From the NCBI GenBank assembly GCA_951799445.1, contig OX637287.1:46901724-46965723 (forward strand): a DNA stretch of 64,000 bases, given 5' to 3'. Both the position numbers and the translations under genes were made by a program. This DNA is from Pseudisothecium myosuroides. Taxonomy: Eukaryota > Streptophyta > Bryopsida > Hypnales > Lembophyllaceae. Below, piece after piece: positions 34,218 to 46,780 of this stretch. Position 1 is the stretch's first letter; the number at the start of each line of letters is the position of its first letter. The notes beneath the pieces were generated by a model. The model did no database searches. It was given only the letters and a program-made list of their open reading frames with translations, and was not told where the DNA came from.

Positions 34218-34645
34218 GAGCATCGCCACCCATTCACGGGGACAGGGCTTGAGTGGAGCCAACCAAGGAAAAGTGAGCCACCACGAACCCGGGGAGGGAC
34301 AAAATAAGACCGGTCACTCCAAAATGAGCCCTTCCGACACTAACTCCCCGTCCCCGCCACGCTTTGACCCGGGCTTGATGTTGTCGGGTTTGTTCTTAAT
34401 TCCTCCAAGTCATTAATGAATTTGATGGACTTTGCTTGGGTTGTAGGCCATCTCTTATCTTTTTTTATTCAATTCGAATTTTGATTGGCTCTTTGTTATG
34501 ACAAGTCATGAATGCATTCATTTGTCTTCTTTTGGTGTGTTTGCTTCCCCGTGAATGAATGGGGGAAGGAAGCAACCCGGGAGCTACCGGGCACGGGCCA
34601 ACCCATTTCCCTAGCTTTGTTTCCAGGGAATGGGTGGCGATGCTC
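34218..34645. mobile_element. TAA-flanked MITE (PIF/Harbinger-like)
   Basis: Perfect 18 bp ends GAGCATCGCCACCCATTC and GAATGGGTGGCGATGCTC are flanked by TAA at 34215-34217 and 34646-34648. The interior is more GC-rich than the surroundings. A three-base TWA duplication is typical of PIF/Harbinger elements. Confidence 0.85.
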
Positions 34646-35003
34646 TAACACAAAATTATAGGGTCGCTTTGAAGAAGGTGGACACTTTTAGAGTAGACTA
34701 CTATAATTCAAGGAAGAAGCAAGGTTAGTACCCAAGATGTTCTAATTTGACATCTTCTTTCTTTGGCACAGCTCCCTTTCCATATTGAGTTCATTCTACA
34801 ACACAGCTATCCGGAAAAGGGTGGGCATGGCAGCCAACACTGCTCTACAATGATCTGCACATAATTCTGCAGCCAAGCTATCATCAGGTACTCAAAAGTA
34901 AAGGAAACGTACTTGTTCTGTTTTTCAATGGAATTGGTCCGTTTGTTTAAAAAAAAAAAAAAAAAGGAAAGGAAACATTGCTAAGGAGTACCAATTAGGT
35001 GAG

Positions 35004-35175
35004 GTAGAGGCACCCAATGGCCTCCCTTTCTAGGAAGGGGGATAATTTTGAAACATAAATCTAGGTGGATCATACATGGCTTATCATTTTGGTCAAAAAA
35101 ATAAGCTATTTATGGTGTGCCTACATTTAGGTTCTGAAATGACTTCCCTTCATAGAAAGGGACGCCATTGGGTTC
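35004..35175. mobile_element. Small inverted-repeat element (ACCCAATGG...CCATTGGGT)
   Basis: 'acccaatggcctccctttct' on the left pairs with 'agaaagggacgccattgggt' on the right. The outer boundary and target duplication are unclear. Confidence 0.6.
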
Positions 35176-35312
35176 AGGGATACTTTCAGGTGCTTGTACC
35201 CTAGTCTATATAGCATTTGTTCTGGAACTCAATGTCCTATCTAGTTGTTGCACAACCAGGTACTGAACTTGGCAACAAGCATTTTTACACCTTTTAAAGG
35301 CTCCAGGGTGGG

Positions 35313-35610
35313 TTAGGTAACCACACCCGATTTCGACCCCTTTCTAAAACCAACCCCTACAGCCATTCTTGCCTAAAATGCATGTACTCCCACTATTCAT
35401 GAGAGTCTAGGGTTGATTTTAGAAACACCTATTTTCGGCACTTTGAATATTCATAGTTTATTCATACGGTGTCCAAAAAATGCATTCTCAAAGAATCTAG
35501 AATCCCCTTTGGACTACCAACAAGACCCCACAATTTTTTTTTAAATATAATAATGAGAACCATGCTGAATTGCTTCAACGGTCGATTTTAGGTGTAGTTA
35601 CTTGAGGGAT
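35313..35610. mobile_element. Probable TIR element (GGTAACCACACCC...)
   Basis: 'aggtaaccacacccgatttc' on the left and 'gattttaggtgtagttactt' on the right pair imperfectly. Size and end type resemble the TA-flanked elements; the duplication is not certain. Confidence 0.4.
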
Positions 35611-35971
35611 GTCCAGAGCTCAGCAACCACTAGGATCATATTCCTTTTATACTCAGACCCCTTTCAAACAATTTTTTCTAAAACAACATTCTGGAATAAC
35701 TTACACACTTACCAAAGTATGATTCACACTTGACACATTCAAGTTCAAACTACGTTGTAGTCATTTCATAGGAATCCCAGGTACTCCTCTTGAAGAGGTA
35801 CTAAGGCTGTAGAGAAACTCACTCTCAACATTTGAGGTTGCCTCATTTTCAGTAAAAACTGAGACCCTGGACCCATAAATGCACCAGTCTGTTGCAACAC
35901 ACTGTCAAAGAAGCCACGCATGGCCACCAACGTTCACAGAACTGGCTAAAATTTGCTCCATTGCTACTTAA

Positions 35972-36706
35972 CCCCTAAATGATGGACCTATGACCACTAA
36001 TTCCAAGCCTCACTGCCCAACACTCAATTTGTTGCCATTTTGCAACTAGATATGTATGAAAAATTTTATATTTATTTTTCAGAGATGAAACCACATGTTT
36101 TCTTTACTTCACAAAAAATTTAGATTTTTTGTGGAAAATTGATCTTTTTTAGAATTTTTGAAGAAAAAGTGAAGGAAAATCACATCGAATAGATAATTAT
36201 TTCAAAAAATCTGAAAATTTCACCATGTGTGTATATTACAATGACAAACATCATGGTGTAAACTCAATTTCCGTGTCATTCTATAATTAGAAAATAATAG
36301 ACATTGAAAATGCACCTGAAGTTCAATATGCAATAAAATATTCAATATTAGGAATTTTTTCAAAATTCAAATTGGAGTAGAAACTAGAGTAGATGACTTT
36401 CATTTTGTTAGTTGGGCTCAAACTCAAAAAATATCATTTTTGTGGAGAAATTTCAGATTTCAAGCAAGAAGCAACAACTTCCCAAAATACACTAAAATAG
36501 CATATTTTGTAATCCGTTTTTTTGACTAACTTCTCATTCACTTGCAGACAAACAATTGCAAGACTACAAACTCGATTGGATTCTCTTCATAACCCCACAT
36601 GGAAGGTCACATAGGAAAATACAAATGAAAAAGTGAATTCAAGCTCTTTCCAGCTCATCTTGTTGTCATCCAAACGCCATGGAATGGCCCTGGCGTCGTT
36701 ACAGGG
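35972..36706. mobile_element. 0.74 kb TTAA element, complete copy
   Basis: Left CCCCTAAATGATGG after TTAA (35968-35971); right GTTACAGGG before TTAA (36707-36710). Most of it matches the reverse complement of 21490-22041 closely. Confidence 0.8.
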
Positions 36707-37204
36707 TTAAAATTTTTAGTAGCTAAATCTACATTAGAGAAAGTCCTTGAGAAAATTAGATTTTAGCCAAGACTGCAACAACCAATAGAATTTGATAGCC
36801 AATTTGTAACTTCCACTACATCGGAATTAGCATCTATTTAGACAATTTTGGATTATAGTACTCCCAATCACCCTTTACAACTTGCAAAATCCTTTCTTTT
36901 CTAATTTTTTTAATGCCACTCACTCTCAAGGTAGCCAAAGTTGATGCCTGTTTGTCTTGAAGGTAGCATATTGCACTAAATTCCATAAACTAATTTGGGG
37001 ATCACTGATGGCTATTGCTTCTGTAATAGTTGGAGCAAAATTCATGAGAATGTTACGTAATGTGACATTCTGTGTCTACAATGAAGACTCTGTCATTTCG
37101 CGTTTAGAAAAGCTTTGGCCTTGTTTCTTTCATATTGAAACTAGTGTGCCTTGTGTCGTTGCCACAACCAAAACAAAAGTAAAAGTAGTTTTTTCTAATT
37201 TTTT

Positions 37205-37380
37205 TAATTGAAAAATAACTCAATAATTCATAACTTTCCCACCGTAAGTCCAAACGCCACAAAACATAGCCCATGCATCCCTCCTCGCTCAAAGCTTTTT
37301 GACGGTATCAAGCACGCCACCGGGGGACGCACGGTCCGGGAGATCTCAACGTAACTAACAAACAAACAAACAAACAAATT
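37205..37380. repeat. Dispersed repeat ending in a (CAAA)n tail
   Basis: 'ataactttcccaccgtaagt', 'ccaaacgccacaaaaca', 'gacggtatcaagcac', 'gggagatctcaacgtaac' and then (AAAC)n. Two further copies lie in tandem at about 61030-61380. The simple-repeat tail could mark a retroposon, but I see no promoter boxes. Confidence 0.6.
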
Positions 37381-38784
37381 TAAGGTATGGATAGCTTTAA
37401 ATTTTATTTATTTAATATCGATTTATTATAGATAATATTTTTGTCTATGTAGAAAGACTTGGTTCATTCCATTTGGATGAGTGAAGTGAAAGTTATGAAG
37501 CTTTTTGTTTTGTTGGCATTCTTAGCAGTTCTTGAAAAGATAATGTATTTAATCTATTTATTAACTCAATTTTAACACATGGTTTAGTTTGCTTTCTTAA
37601 ACAATCTCACAATTGGGTTTAGTGTGTTTCAATTCCATCTGCTTAGAGCTATCAACAACTTGATTTTTCCTTCTATCTTGTACCTACTTTGACTTATAGT
37701 AATTACATTTTAAAGAATAAAAATGGGGGGGGGTCCCTAACCCTCAAATCAATTCTTCAAAATTAAAAAAAAATAAGTTTTTGAAATTTTTCCACACATT
37801 TTCATACTAGTCTAGTGCAAGATCCTATGGTTGAATATGCAAAAGAAACAAATTTTTTAAATTTTTGTTGTTTGCATTGAAAATGGCAATTTTGGATGGT
37901 TTTAGGGTACAAAATTAGCCTTGGAATTTTAGGGGGTAAAATTAATATGGAAAAAAAGACAAAAATCCTAATAACTATTTATACATCTAAATTGAGATAA
38001 ATTCATATGAATTTATCCAAAATCAAGGTAAGAAAAAAGATTTAGAATTGCATGAATGAATCAAAAATGGTACAACTTTCCATTGATCTATTGATCATAC
38101 AAGGGTGCGAGAATCCAAAAATATAAATAAAGTTTGAAATAAAGGCTCTATATAATATAAAATTTTAATTTGAACATTCCTTGACACCCAATTTTTTCTA
38201 TGATTGTTTGGTTCTTTACATCATAACTAGTAGTTAATCGATTAGATATAAACAAAGTGGGTTCAAAAGAAAAGAAGCAAGGGGGACAGTTCAAAATTTT
38301 AAAAATTTATTTTGTAAATGTCAAGAATTCATTGAAAACTTATTACTACTCCTTATATATTAAAATTACAAAGAACAATTTCTTGTCCAAATCAAAAATT
38401 GTTTCAATATGTTAACTTTCAAACATAAACTTGAAACTATAAAATTTCTAAGAGTGTATTTTTTAACCAAAAAGGGATATTTCACTACTATTTATACTAG
38501 TTGCTTGACGATGGGTTCGTCAACATTTATTTATTGGATTCTATAGCACTTGAGCTCTTTTTTAAGCTTTAGAAATAAATTTGTCTTTAGGTTAGCACAA
38601 TTTCAATAATCATTACCTAAATGGAACTGTTCACAAAATGGAGGGGTGGAAATGTCCCATGAATCCTTCAATTTTTGAAGATGTGACTGCAAAATAGTAG
38701 TCAACTATGCTTACGATTCATCACTAGTTTCAATTGTCATCCATAAATTTCTCAAAATGGATCACATTAATTGAATCACATTAA

Positions 38785-39695
38785 TCCCTAAAGGACCAGC
38801 TTGCTATTTTTAGCAATATAGTGATTTTTGGCAGATACTTGTGACTAGAAATTTGCATATTTTAGGCTAAAATTTTGGTAGAAGGTGGGGACAAGGAATG
38901 TCTTTCACATGCATTAAATTTTATGACATTTGAAAATACGAGTAAAAAGTTATGGCCTAATATATTGTTTGATTCTCAACTCGGGCAGTTTGGACAGATA
39001 ATAAAAAATTACTTTTTTCAAAAATAAAAATTTGATATTGGTTTTCTAGATTTATATATATGTGGAAAGCTTTGAATCATTCCATTTCAATCAATGAGTC
39101 AAAAGTTATGAGGAGTTTTAGTTTGTGGGTAGTTATGGACTCTGTACTCTAAAATAAACTTTGAAGTCCTTTATTTCATTCAATTTTCAATATTAAAAAA
39201 AATAAATAATAGGATGTAGATTGTTGATAACAACATTACAAACATTGGGATTGACATTTTTCAATTCCATAATTAAATTCTTAACAATTTTCTATGTTAA
39301 ATCATTCCCTACTTTTTTTTACATATTATTTTTTTCCTATATGTTGTACAGTTCTAAATGATTTGAAATTTTGTAAGCATGCAGCCAACTTGTTTAGGAA
39401 AAGAATTCAAAGAAGCACCACCATTTTGGACATATTTTCATACAACTGTGACCTTGTAGCTGCCCTGTTTTTTGCAGGGACAAAAAAAGGATTTCTGCCA
39501 ATTCAAACGATAATATCTTCCAATCCGCACGGAGGAAAATTCCAAAATTCTTACCACATCTTCTAAAACTAGCATACTAAAAGATCCTATGGTTATATAT
39601 GTCCAAAAATGTTTTTTCCTAAAATTTGGTATTTGTACTAGAGATGGCAATTTTTGAGCGTTTTGGGTGAAAACATAGTCAAGGAACTTTAGGGG
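38785..39695. mobile_element. 0.91 kb TTAA element, copy C
   Basis: Left TCCCTAAAGGACC after TTAA (38781-38784); right ACTTTAGGGG before TTAA (39696-39699). Same internal order as copy D at 62767-63701 and same orientation. Confidence 0.85.
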
Positions 39696-39885
39696 TTAAA
39701 GGATTCATTATAGAGATTCTTTATGGGAATATTATCAATTAGAAGTGTGTTCAAACATGTTGCCTTCCTTTTAAACTTCTTCTCCTTGAAGATACTATCT
39801 AAGGTTTTGAAAAGATTTCCTTTATTCTAAATACCGGAGTCCTTATAGTTTGACACATCGCAATCCTACTACTAAACAATTTACA

Positions 39886-40141
39886 CATTAGGAAAAATTC
39901 TAGCCTTCAAAGAGGGTGCGAGTTCTACACCCTCACGGTGCAATTATGGAAAAAATAAAATGAAATAAAATAAATAAATATATATTTGAAATTTTGAAAT
40001 ATGATGTGGCACTATTGGTACCACATCAAATTGGAAAATCTTTAAATATAAAAAAAAACATTTTTTTTTTGTAATTGCACCTTGAGGGTGCCAAAAATCA
40101 AAAACCGGTAGTCTCTTTGTGGGCTGAATTTTTTCCTAATG
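39886..40141. mobile_element. ~256 bp MITE cutting a HAD-like gene
   Basis: CATTAGGAAAAATTC on the left and GAATTTTTTCCTAATG on the right are terminal inverted repeats. Inner arms 'ccctcacggtgcaatta' and 'taattgcaccttgagggtg' also pair. The right end lies inside the minus-strand HAD-like frame. Confidence 0.75.
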
Positions 40142-40374
40142 ATTGGAAGGCCATCTTCCTTCTTCATAGCATCTACAATCTTTAGTGCATCCTTCCGCAA
40201 TGAACATGTCAAGAACTCCACTTCAAAATTATTCAACCAAAACATGAGGAGTTCTCTAAGTTTTGGCTGCATGCAGTTTGGGTCCCTCATTTTAGTGTGA
40301 ATTTTAACATGTTTCAACAAGGTTCCATTTAAATCAAAGACAAGGAAAAGAAAGATGTATGTATTCACTTGCAT
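40126..40374 (-). pseudogene. Truncated FCP1/HAD-like fragment
   Basis: Minus-strand reading gives LVFDLNGTLLKHV (HAD nucleophile strand, with Asn in place of the second Asp), KLRELLMFWL and EVEFLTCSLRKDA, the first two HAD motifs in the right spacing. The frame then runs into a MITE and stops at 40042. It resembles the N-terminal half of the FCP1-like domain at 10940-11100. No start context or remaining domain is visible; it is a remnant. Confidence 0.5.
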
Positions 40375-41087
40375 TTCTACTTGTGAAATTTCAAGGTCAC
40401 TTCACGCTGACTTCACGTAAACTTGTAAATTGCTTGTTAAGACTTTGGATGGGTGCAAGAGTTGCAAATGTTTGGTCTATTGTTGTATTTTGACACAATA
40501 CTTCAATGTAAAAATTTAGTGCAATAATTTCCATCTTGTTTGATCCTATGCTTGATCAATAATCATTTAATTCTAGAATTTGTTCTATCAATCTAAGCTT
40601 GATTAAGCTTGTGTGAAAATAATGAAATATTCAATATTGAGAGATTCTTACCTTGAAGTTCTTTAACACACATGCCTTCCTACCAAGCCTAGTTGCCTTT
40701 TACTTTTCCATTAATGTAAAAGTAAATTAGCTTTTGTTTTGTTTTGAAAACCTCTAGAGCAATTTTTTTCCCCCAAAATTTACTAGTAATGATATAAATG
40801 CTTCAATTCATTCTATTTCATATCATTCTCCTTGACTGAGATGAAAGTTATGAAGAATTTAATTTTGTGGGCAGTCATGCTAGAATCTTTTTCAAAACAA
40901 AGTAAGATTTAACTTAACTTTTGGATTCTTCAATTGAGGAGGTATTGGCCACGAACAATCTAAACAAATTTTATTCAATAGTCATATAAAATTCTTGAAA
41001 TTCTTTTTAATTTATTGTAAAGTTTTGTAAATTTCTAAAGAAAGCATATTGCTCAAATGTTAAATATAACTCTAGAGTCTAACACTA

Positions 41088-41812
41088 GGGTGATTGCAAG
41101 AAATGCTTGTCCTTTTTTTTGTCTCCTTGACCTTGGACATGTGGTTTTTTGCTCATAACTTTTGCATCGTTTGTCCACTTTCTATGAAACTTGAAATGAA
41201 GGTACATGTGGTAGTTGCAGATGTTGAGTAGTTTTTTTGAGTTTTCTTAAAATTATTTTACTATTTTTAAACAACCCCCGATTGGATGTCTACCTTGGCC
41301 ATTTTGAGGGGGTTTAGTACTATTTTTGACCCAAAAATGCGAATTTGAAGCTCAAATTTGGTATACTAGGACTTCTACTAGAGTTACACAAGCCTACAGA
41401 GGACATTTAAAAATAGTAAATTTTCCACCTTCCACATGTGCTCAAAGTGCATTACCTTTGCGCAAGTGTAGAGAATACAATTTTATTTTTTGAAAGGTGA
41501 AAATTGGTAAAAAGGAGCATCTATAAGTTAGGAAAAATAGATTTTTAAAAAAAAATTTAGAATATTTTTACTATTTTCTAAAAATTAAATTCCAAAGTGT
41601 CTATTTTCCTGCATTTTTCAACCCTCTTTGACCATGCATAACTCTTAGAGATAAATTTTTTTAGGTTTGAATTTTTGCACATATCATTTTTTTATTGCTT
41701 TACAAATTATCCATATTTTATTTTATTTTTTAAAATTTTATTCCAAAAGCCACAGTACTCAAGTATTATGGCCGTTTTGAGCCAAAACCGGCAGGTGTTT
41801 CTTGCAACAACC
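41088..41812. mobile_element. TA-flanked 0.73 kb element (GGGTGATTGCAAGAAA ends)
   Basis: GGGTGATTGCAAGAAATGC and GTGTTTCTTGCAACAACC are inverted, with TA at 41086-41087 and 41813-41814. No coding capacity. Confidence 0.7.
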
Positions 41813-41814
41813 TA

Positions 41815-42950
41815 CTAATGGATAAATCTAAAATTAGACAAATATTCCTTCTAGGATAAAAATTGCGCATTTTAGAAATTTCTATAAGTTCAAATATACT
41901 CAATTAAAATTATACCAAAATCAATTGTTCGGACTAAAAACTCTGTTTGTTTTTACCTTCTCTTAACCTTGGAAGCTATTCCAAGGTAGTAAGCCAAAAA
42001 ATATACCTAATTCTAGTATAAATAGATGCATTCTTTGTTTCTATAGTTTCTATGAAAATCATTCATTGGAGACTTTTAGTCCATGGGATCCTTCCTTGGT
42101 AAACCTTGTAAGGATGCTAGGGCCAAAAACTCTTCAATAGATGACTTTCAAAGTTACTATGAAAATGAAAACAAAAACAAAAAATGCACCTATTTATCTA
42201 GAAACTCTAAAATCCTAAATCCTAAACTTATAATTATTGTTATAAAAATTAGAAAGATTCCTAATTTATCACCTTGGTGATAGGTCTCATTAGGATTGCA
42301 TTCTTGAGAGTGCATATCTTATGCACTATAATTATAGGCCATTTGGAATTAAAATTAATGTGTCTACATGGCCATTCCAATTCCAACATTCCAATTTCTA
42401 ATTTCACCATCACATAGCACTTAATAATAAGTTAGAAAAAAATCAATTACATAGAAAACTCTTTAGTGACAAAATCCTCATGGGACAAATGAACTCTTTG
42501 CACTTGTGTGCATAACTTGAGTACTTGACATGTAGAAGTGATCCAAAGAATGATAGATTCTCAAAATAAACAAGGAATGTGAAATCACAGAGAGTGTCAT
42601 TAGAGCATCTTCAATGGAACATTTTGGACAACACATCAAAATATATTACTATCTTTTGCTTGTTGTAAGATTAGAACTTGTGATTACTATCATCAAAAAC
42701 CTCTTTATATAGGCACAATGAAATTTGGACTTGAAATTTGGACAACCAAAATAGAGTCCATAAAAATTCAATTAGAATATAAAAAAATGTAAGTGCTACA
42801 ACAAATCATGCTTGAGAAAGAAGATATAGAAATGGCACAATGATTTTTGGAAATTTGTTGTGCTGGGCTACAATTTAGTTGGGCCAAATTCACTGCAATA
42901 GCCCAGATCGTAACCAATCAACAAACTTGCACTATAGAGAGAGTGTCAAC
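41815..42950. other. AT-rich DNA without a recognisable gene, 3' of the TNL
   Basis: No family resemblance. The 3' untranslated region of the minus-strand TNL must lie here, but I cannot place a polyadenylation site. Confidence 0.45.
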
Positions 42951-42956
42951 ATGCTC

Positions 42957-45900
42957 TCATTCTGTATCCCAATAATTTGCTCCAACCAAATCTGACTCCC
43001 GGTCAGCATCTAAGTAACTTTCTCCATCTAAATTTGACTCCCAGTCAATATCCAAGTAACTTGCTCCAACCAAATCTGACTCCCAAGTGGCCCACTTCCC
43101 AATTTTAATGGGAGGTGAGCCCAAATCTAGCTCCTTCCATTCACCCGCCTTCCAAGGCTTTCCAAAAGGTGGAGGCAAAGTGCTTAAATGCACTAGAACC
43201 TTCCTTCGAACAAGGTCCAACTTGATCTTCCCCAGCTCATTCAAACCTGAAAAGTGCACTGGTTGCAACTCAGGCAACTTGGAAAGCATTTGAATATCTT
43301 TCTCATCAAGCTCCAAGGCAGAACATCCCTCAAGGTTGAGTTCTCGGAGATTCTTTGACTTATTCAAGTTGGGCAATTGCAACAAATGATTGCAATTATG
43401 AAGATCAAGGCATTCCAATGCAGGCAAGGATGTCAATCCAACGCTCCATCTCAAGCTAAGAACTTCCAATTGATTGAATCCATTTAGATTCAGTCCCATG
43501 TTTGATTGGCTCAAGCACAAATAAAGCTCTACAAGCTGACGAGGAATGAAATCATGTACAGGTACCAAGAGTTTATCTTGTTTTGGTAATTCCAAAACTT
43601 GCAATTCGGTTAGAGCAAGTAGACTGTGCACTTCAAACTTTGGACAGCCCTCTATATGCAATATTCGTAGGTTGATAAGATGATCTATATCCAAAATATC
43701 AACCAAATCCGTGCAATTCCAAACCTTAAGAGATTGTAGGTTGGATGATTGGTGTGTGGCTAGTCCTAACAAGGTTTGCAACTTTTGAATGTTCGAAAGT
43801 GTCACCCTTTCTATAGGCGAACAATTGCTCAGATCCAATGAATGAGCTTCCACCCAATGGAGTTCTAGATTGTATAAATGGTGGTATCGTGCAAGTAGGT
43901 TTGACCCCAATACCAAACCTGGAACAGAAATGCGTAAGCGAAATAGGGATGAAGAAAGTTGGCCCAAAATATGAGCACTATGATTAGAATAAGGTGGAAA
44001 AGATGTCAATTCAAAATAAGTCACCGTCCATATAAAAGATTTAAGGTGCTTTAAATTTTCCAGACCCTCAATTCTATCAATATATCTTATATCAACTAGT
44101 TGCAAAAATTTTAATTGCTTCAAGCTCTCAAAATTTAGTCCAGCTCCATATCCCCAACCCAACCCACAGAGTTGCAATACCTCAAGATTTGAAAAATAAT
44201 CGCATTTGAGGCCTTCCAAACTATCAATCCTACCAATAATTTGTCCATACTTCTTAGGGGCCCCACAATGATGTTTAAGAGTAAGTCGTATCCTCTTGTG
44301 CCAATATCCCCCTTTTGGTTTACTTTCAAGCTCGGTGAAGTCATTGCTTGTATAATACCACTTCCTCTCCACCATTTCAAAAGACAAGTTTAGAGATCCT
44401 TTCGCTTCTAAGCGGGCAAACTCACGATACAAGTCATGCATGCTAATTCTTCCAGATCTTAAATCCACATCCACTAGCAAGCCTTTTCGCTTCAGGCGTT
44501 GAACCTGCCAAAACACCACAATACAAAACAACTTTGAAAGACATACAATGTATTTGGTTTGCATTGCAACTTCATAGTCACTCCATACATGCATCTAACC
44601 CACCATTTTGAATGGAAATAACTTGGCAACAAAACTAACATAAATCAAAGGAGAAAAAACACTCCACAAAAATTGACAATCTCCAACAATCTTGGTGTAA
44701 CCGCATCGTTGGGAGAATGTCCAAAACATTAGTAAAAAAAAAGCAAAAGCTTCACATCTACAACTTGCAAGACTAAAGGGGTATGTGTACCCTATGTGTT
44801 ATTTCTCGTTTATCTGCATACAAATCACGAATCCATTCAATATTAAAACCTGCAATACAAGGAGCCCAAGACGAAAAGTATCCCACGTCCATGAAAAAAG
44901 TTTGATCCTTTGGCGATAGCAAGTCAAAACTACTCCTCATAATATCAAATACAGGATTTCCTCCAGAGAAATAATTGAAAGTCCTCACTTGAGGCAAATT
45001 CTTCATCCATACAGAAGGATTCTTTCCATGATATCCCAATTGCAATCCCAAAGCCTGCAAGGCCAAGGGATGATAGTGATGGCCTTGTCCATCACCCTTG
45101 GAGAAATAACACCTCCTAACACAAGTCATTATATCATGTTTTTCCTCATCTTTCAAAAACTCTTTGCCACCAGCTGCATGGTGCAAAAACAACCTCACAG
45201 CATCTGCTTCTCCAATATCCGGCATCTCAAGACATGTATCTCCATTGAAATCCAAATGCTCAAGAACACTTCGTGAGCGAGTTGTCACAACCACCAAACT
45301 ATCCGGGTGATAAGGAAGCTCCAAAAATGTCTTTGCCAATTGGATTGATTGGTAGTTGTCCAAAACATTATCGATTGCTAGAAAGGTTCTTTGCTTGAAA
45401 AGACTCTTACGCAAAATGTCCTTGCACTGTAAACACATTCACCACATAATCTATGAGACTCAAAAATTGAACTCCCAATGATTGCAACGGTAAGAATTAT
45501 AGGTTGGAAAGTAAAATGCATCTTCATACTCTCCCAAATATTTGGATATGAAACATTACGTTCAATTATGCATGACAACCACATAAAAGTTCATCAAGAA
45601 GAAACAAATGTTACATATACTAACACGTGACTTACCTACCAATGATGACAAGGAATTACACTCTATCAAGTCTTCTCAACTTACTCCCTTTTTAACTAGC
45701 TTCTATAACTTCAATCACTTACATACAAACAATAAGATTGAAACCAAAAAAATAACCTGCCCTTCATCTAAGTGTTGAATGACATCCACATTTTTCCTTG
45801 TCAAGTCCCGCAAAACCTTTTGAAAGAACTCTTTGGAATTACTTGAAGGATCAATTGGAAATTCAATATGGCAAACCCTCCCTTCATACTTGCTTGAAAG

Positions 45901-46780
45901 TTCATTGCACAAGGTCTTGCAAGTTGTGGTCTTGCCAATACCACCAACTCCAAATATACCAAGTTTTTTAACATTATCTAATTTAGAAACCCCAACTTCT
46001 TCAATCTTCTCACCAATGACCTATTCAGTCCACCCAAACAGTTGTTAATCAATTAGAAACCTCTTTGCATCTAAAACTCCAAACAAATCTAATCTAATCT
46101 CATAAAATAAAATAAAGCTAAATTGAAGAATGAAGAACAACTCTAAGCTACAAATTCGTTACCTTCAAAATTTTGGATTTTCCTTGAACATGGAAATCGT
46201 CCCACCTTATGTCCGAAGCAATTGCCTTGCAAACATAAGAAACAATCTTCTCTTCATAAGCCACAATCTCCTTCAAATTCTTATCGTACGGGAGGCCATT
46301 GAAAGACCTCAAGATGTTAAATGCATACTGCCAATCACTCACAATAATTCGCTTCCTTGGATCAGCCTTTGCTAAGGTCCCCCACTTCCAAAACCATTTT
46401 TCTTGCAATCTTTCATTATCTAAATCACTCACTGATAGTCCATAAAATAGGGGTAATATCTTTGGCCCCCTAGAGGAACTCTTTGACTCATGGAGTAACT
46501 GATGAGCTTTAACAAAGGTACTCAATTCAATCATGGGCCACTTGGACATGAAATACTCTTCTGACACAACCACAATCAACATCTCACATTGTTCAGCAGC
46601 TTGAACAATTAGTTCTGGAAAGTGTTCACCCTTGGGTAAGCTCTCATGGCGCCTATCAAAGAAAGGATAGTGAAACCGATCCTCCAAGGCTTTACACAAG
46701 TGGTCCACAAACTCCTTCTGCGCTCCACTATGGCTCAAGAAAATCTTGTGCTTGGGTTCCAAGATAGGATCATTCCTCAT
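42957..46780 (-). CDS. TIR-NB-ARC-LRR (TNL) intracellular immune receptor
   Basis: Four exons with in-phase GT-AG joins: 46780-46163, 46020-45757, 45426-44791 and 44504-42957, giving about 1021 residues. TIR (1-206) has FLSHSGAQKEF and SKWPMIEL with the presumptive NADase Glu85. NB-ARC has P-loop GVGGIGKTT (~230), a variant kinase-2 FLAIDNV (~309, Asp-Asn instead of Asp-Asp), VVVTTRSRS, HPLALQALG in place of GLPLA, and MHDLYREFA (~528). From ~590 leucine-rich repeats follow (LEVLQLCGLGW, LRILHIEGC, LRELNLEGCSAL). Such proteins sense pathogen effectors and signal through TIR NADase activity when oligomerised. The last ~40 residues are a 14-residue repeat (SDLVGASYLDIDWE type, nearly three times), unusual for this family. 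The start is the only ATG before the conserved TIR box. Confidence 0.9.

Noticed and set aside
36957..37211. 84-codon plus-strand frame with hydrophobic stretch
   Set aside because: No family resemblance, AT-rich surroundings, and it ends in a dispersed repeat.
37205..37380. SINE retrotransposon
   Set aside because: A simple-repeat tail is present, but no A/B box promoter, tRNA-like head or target duplication could be identified.
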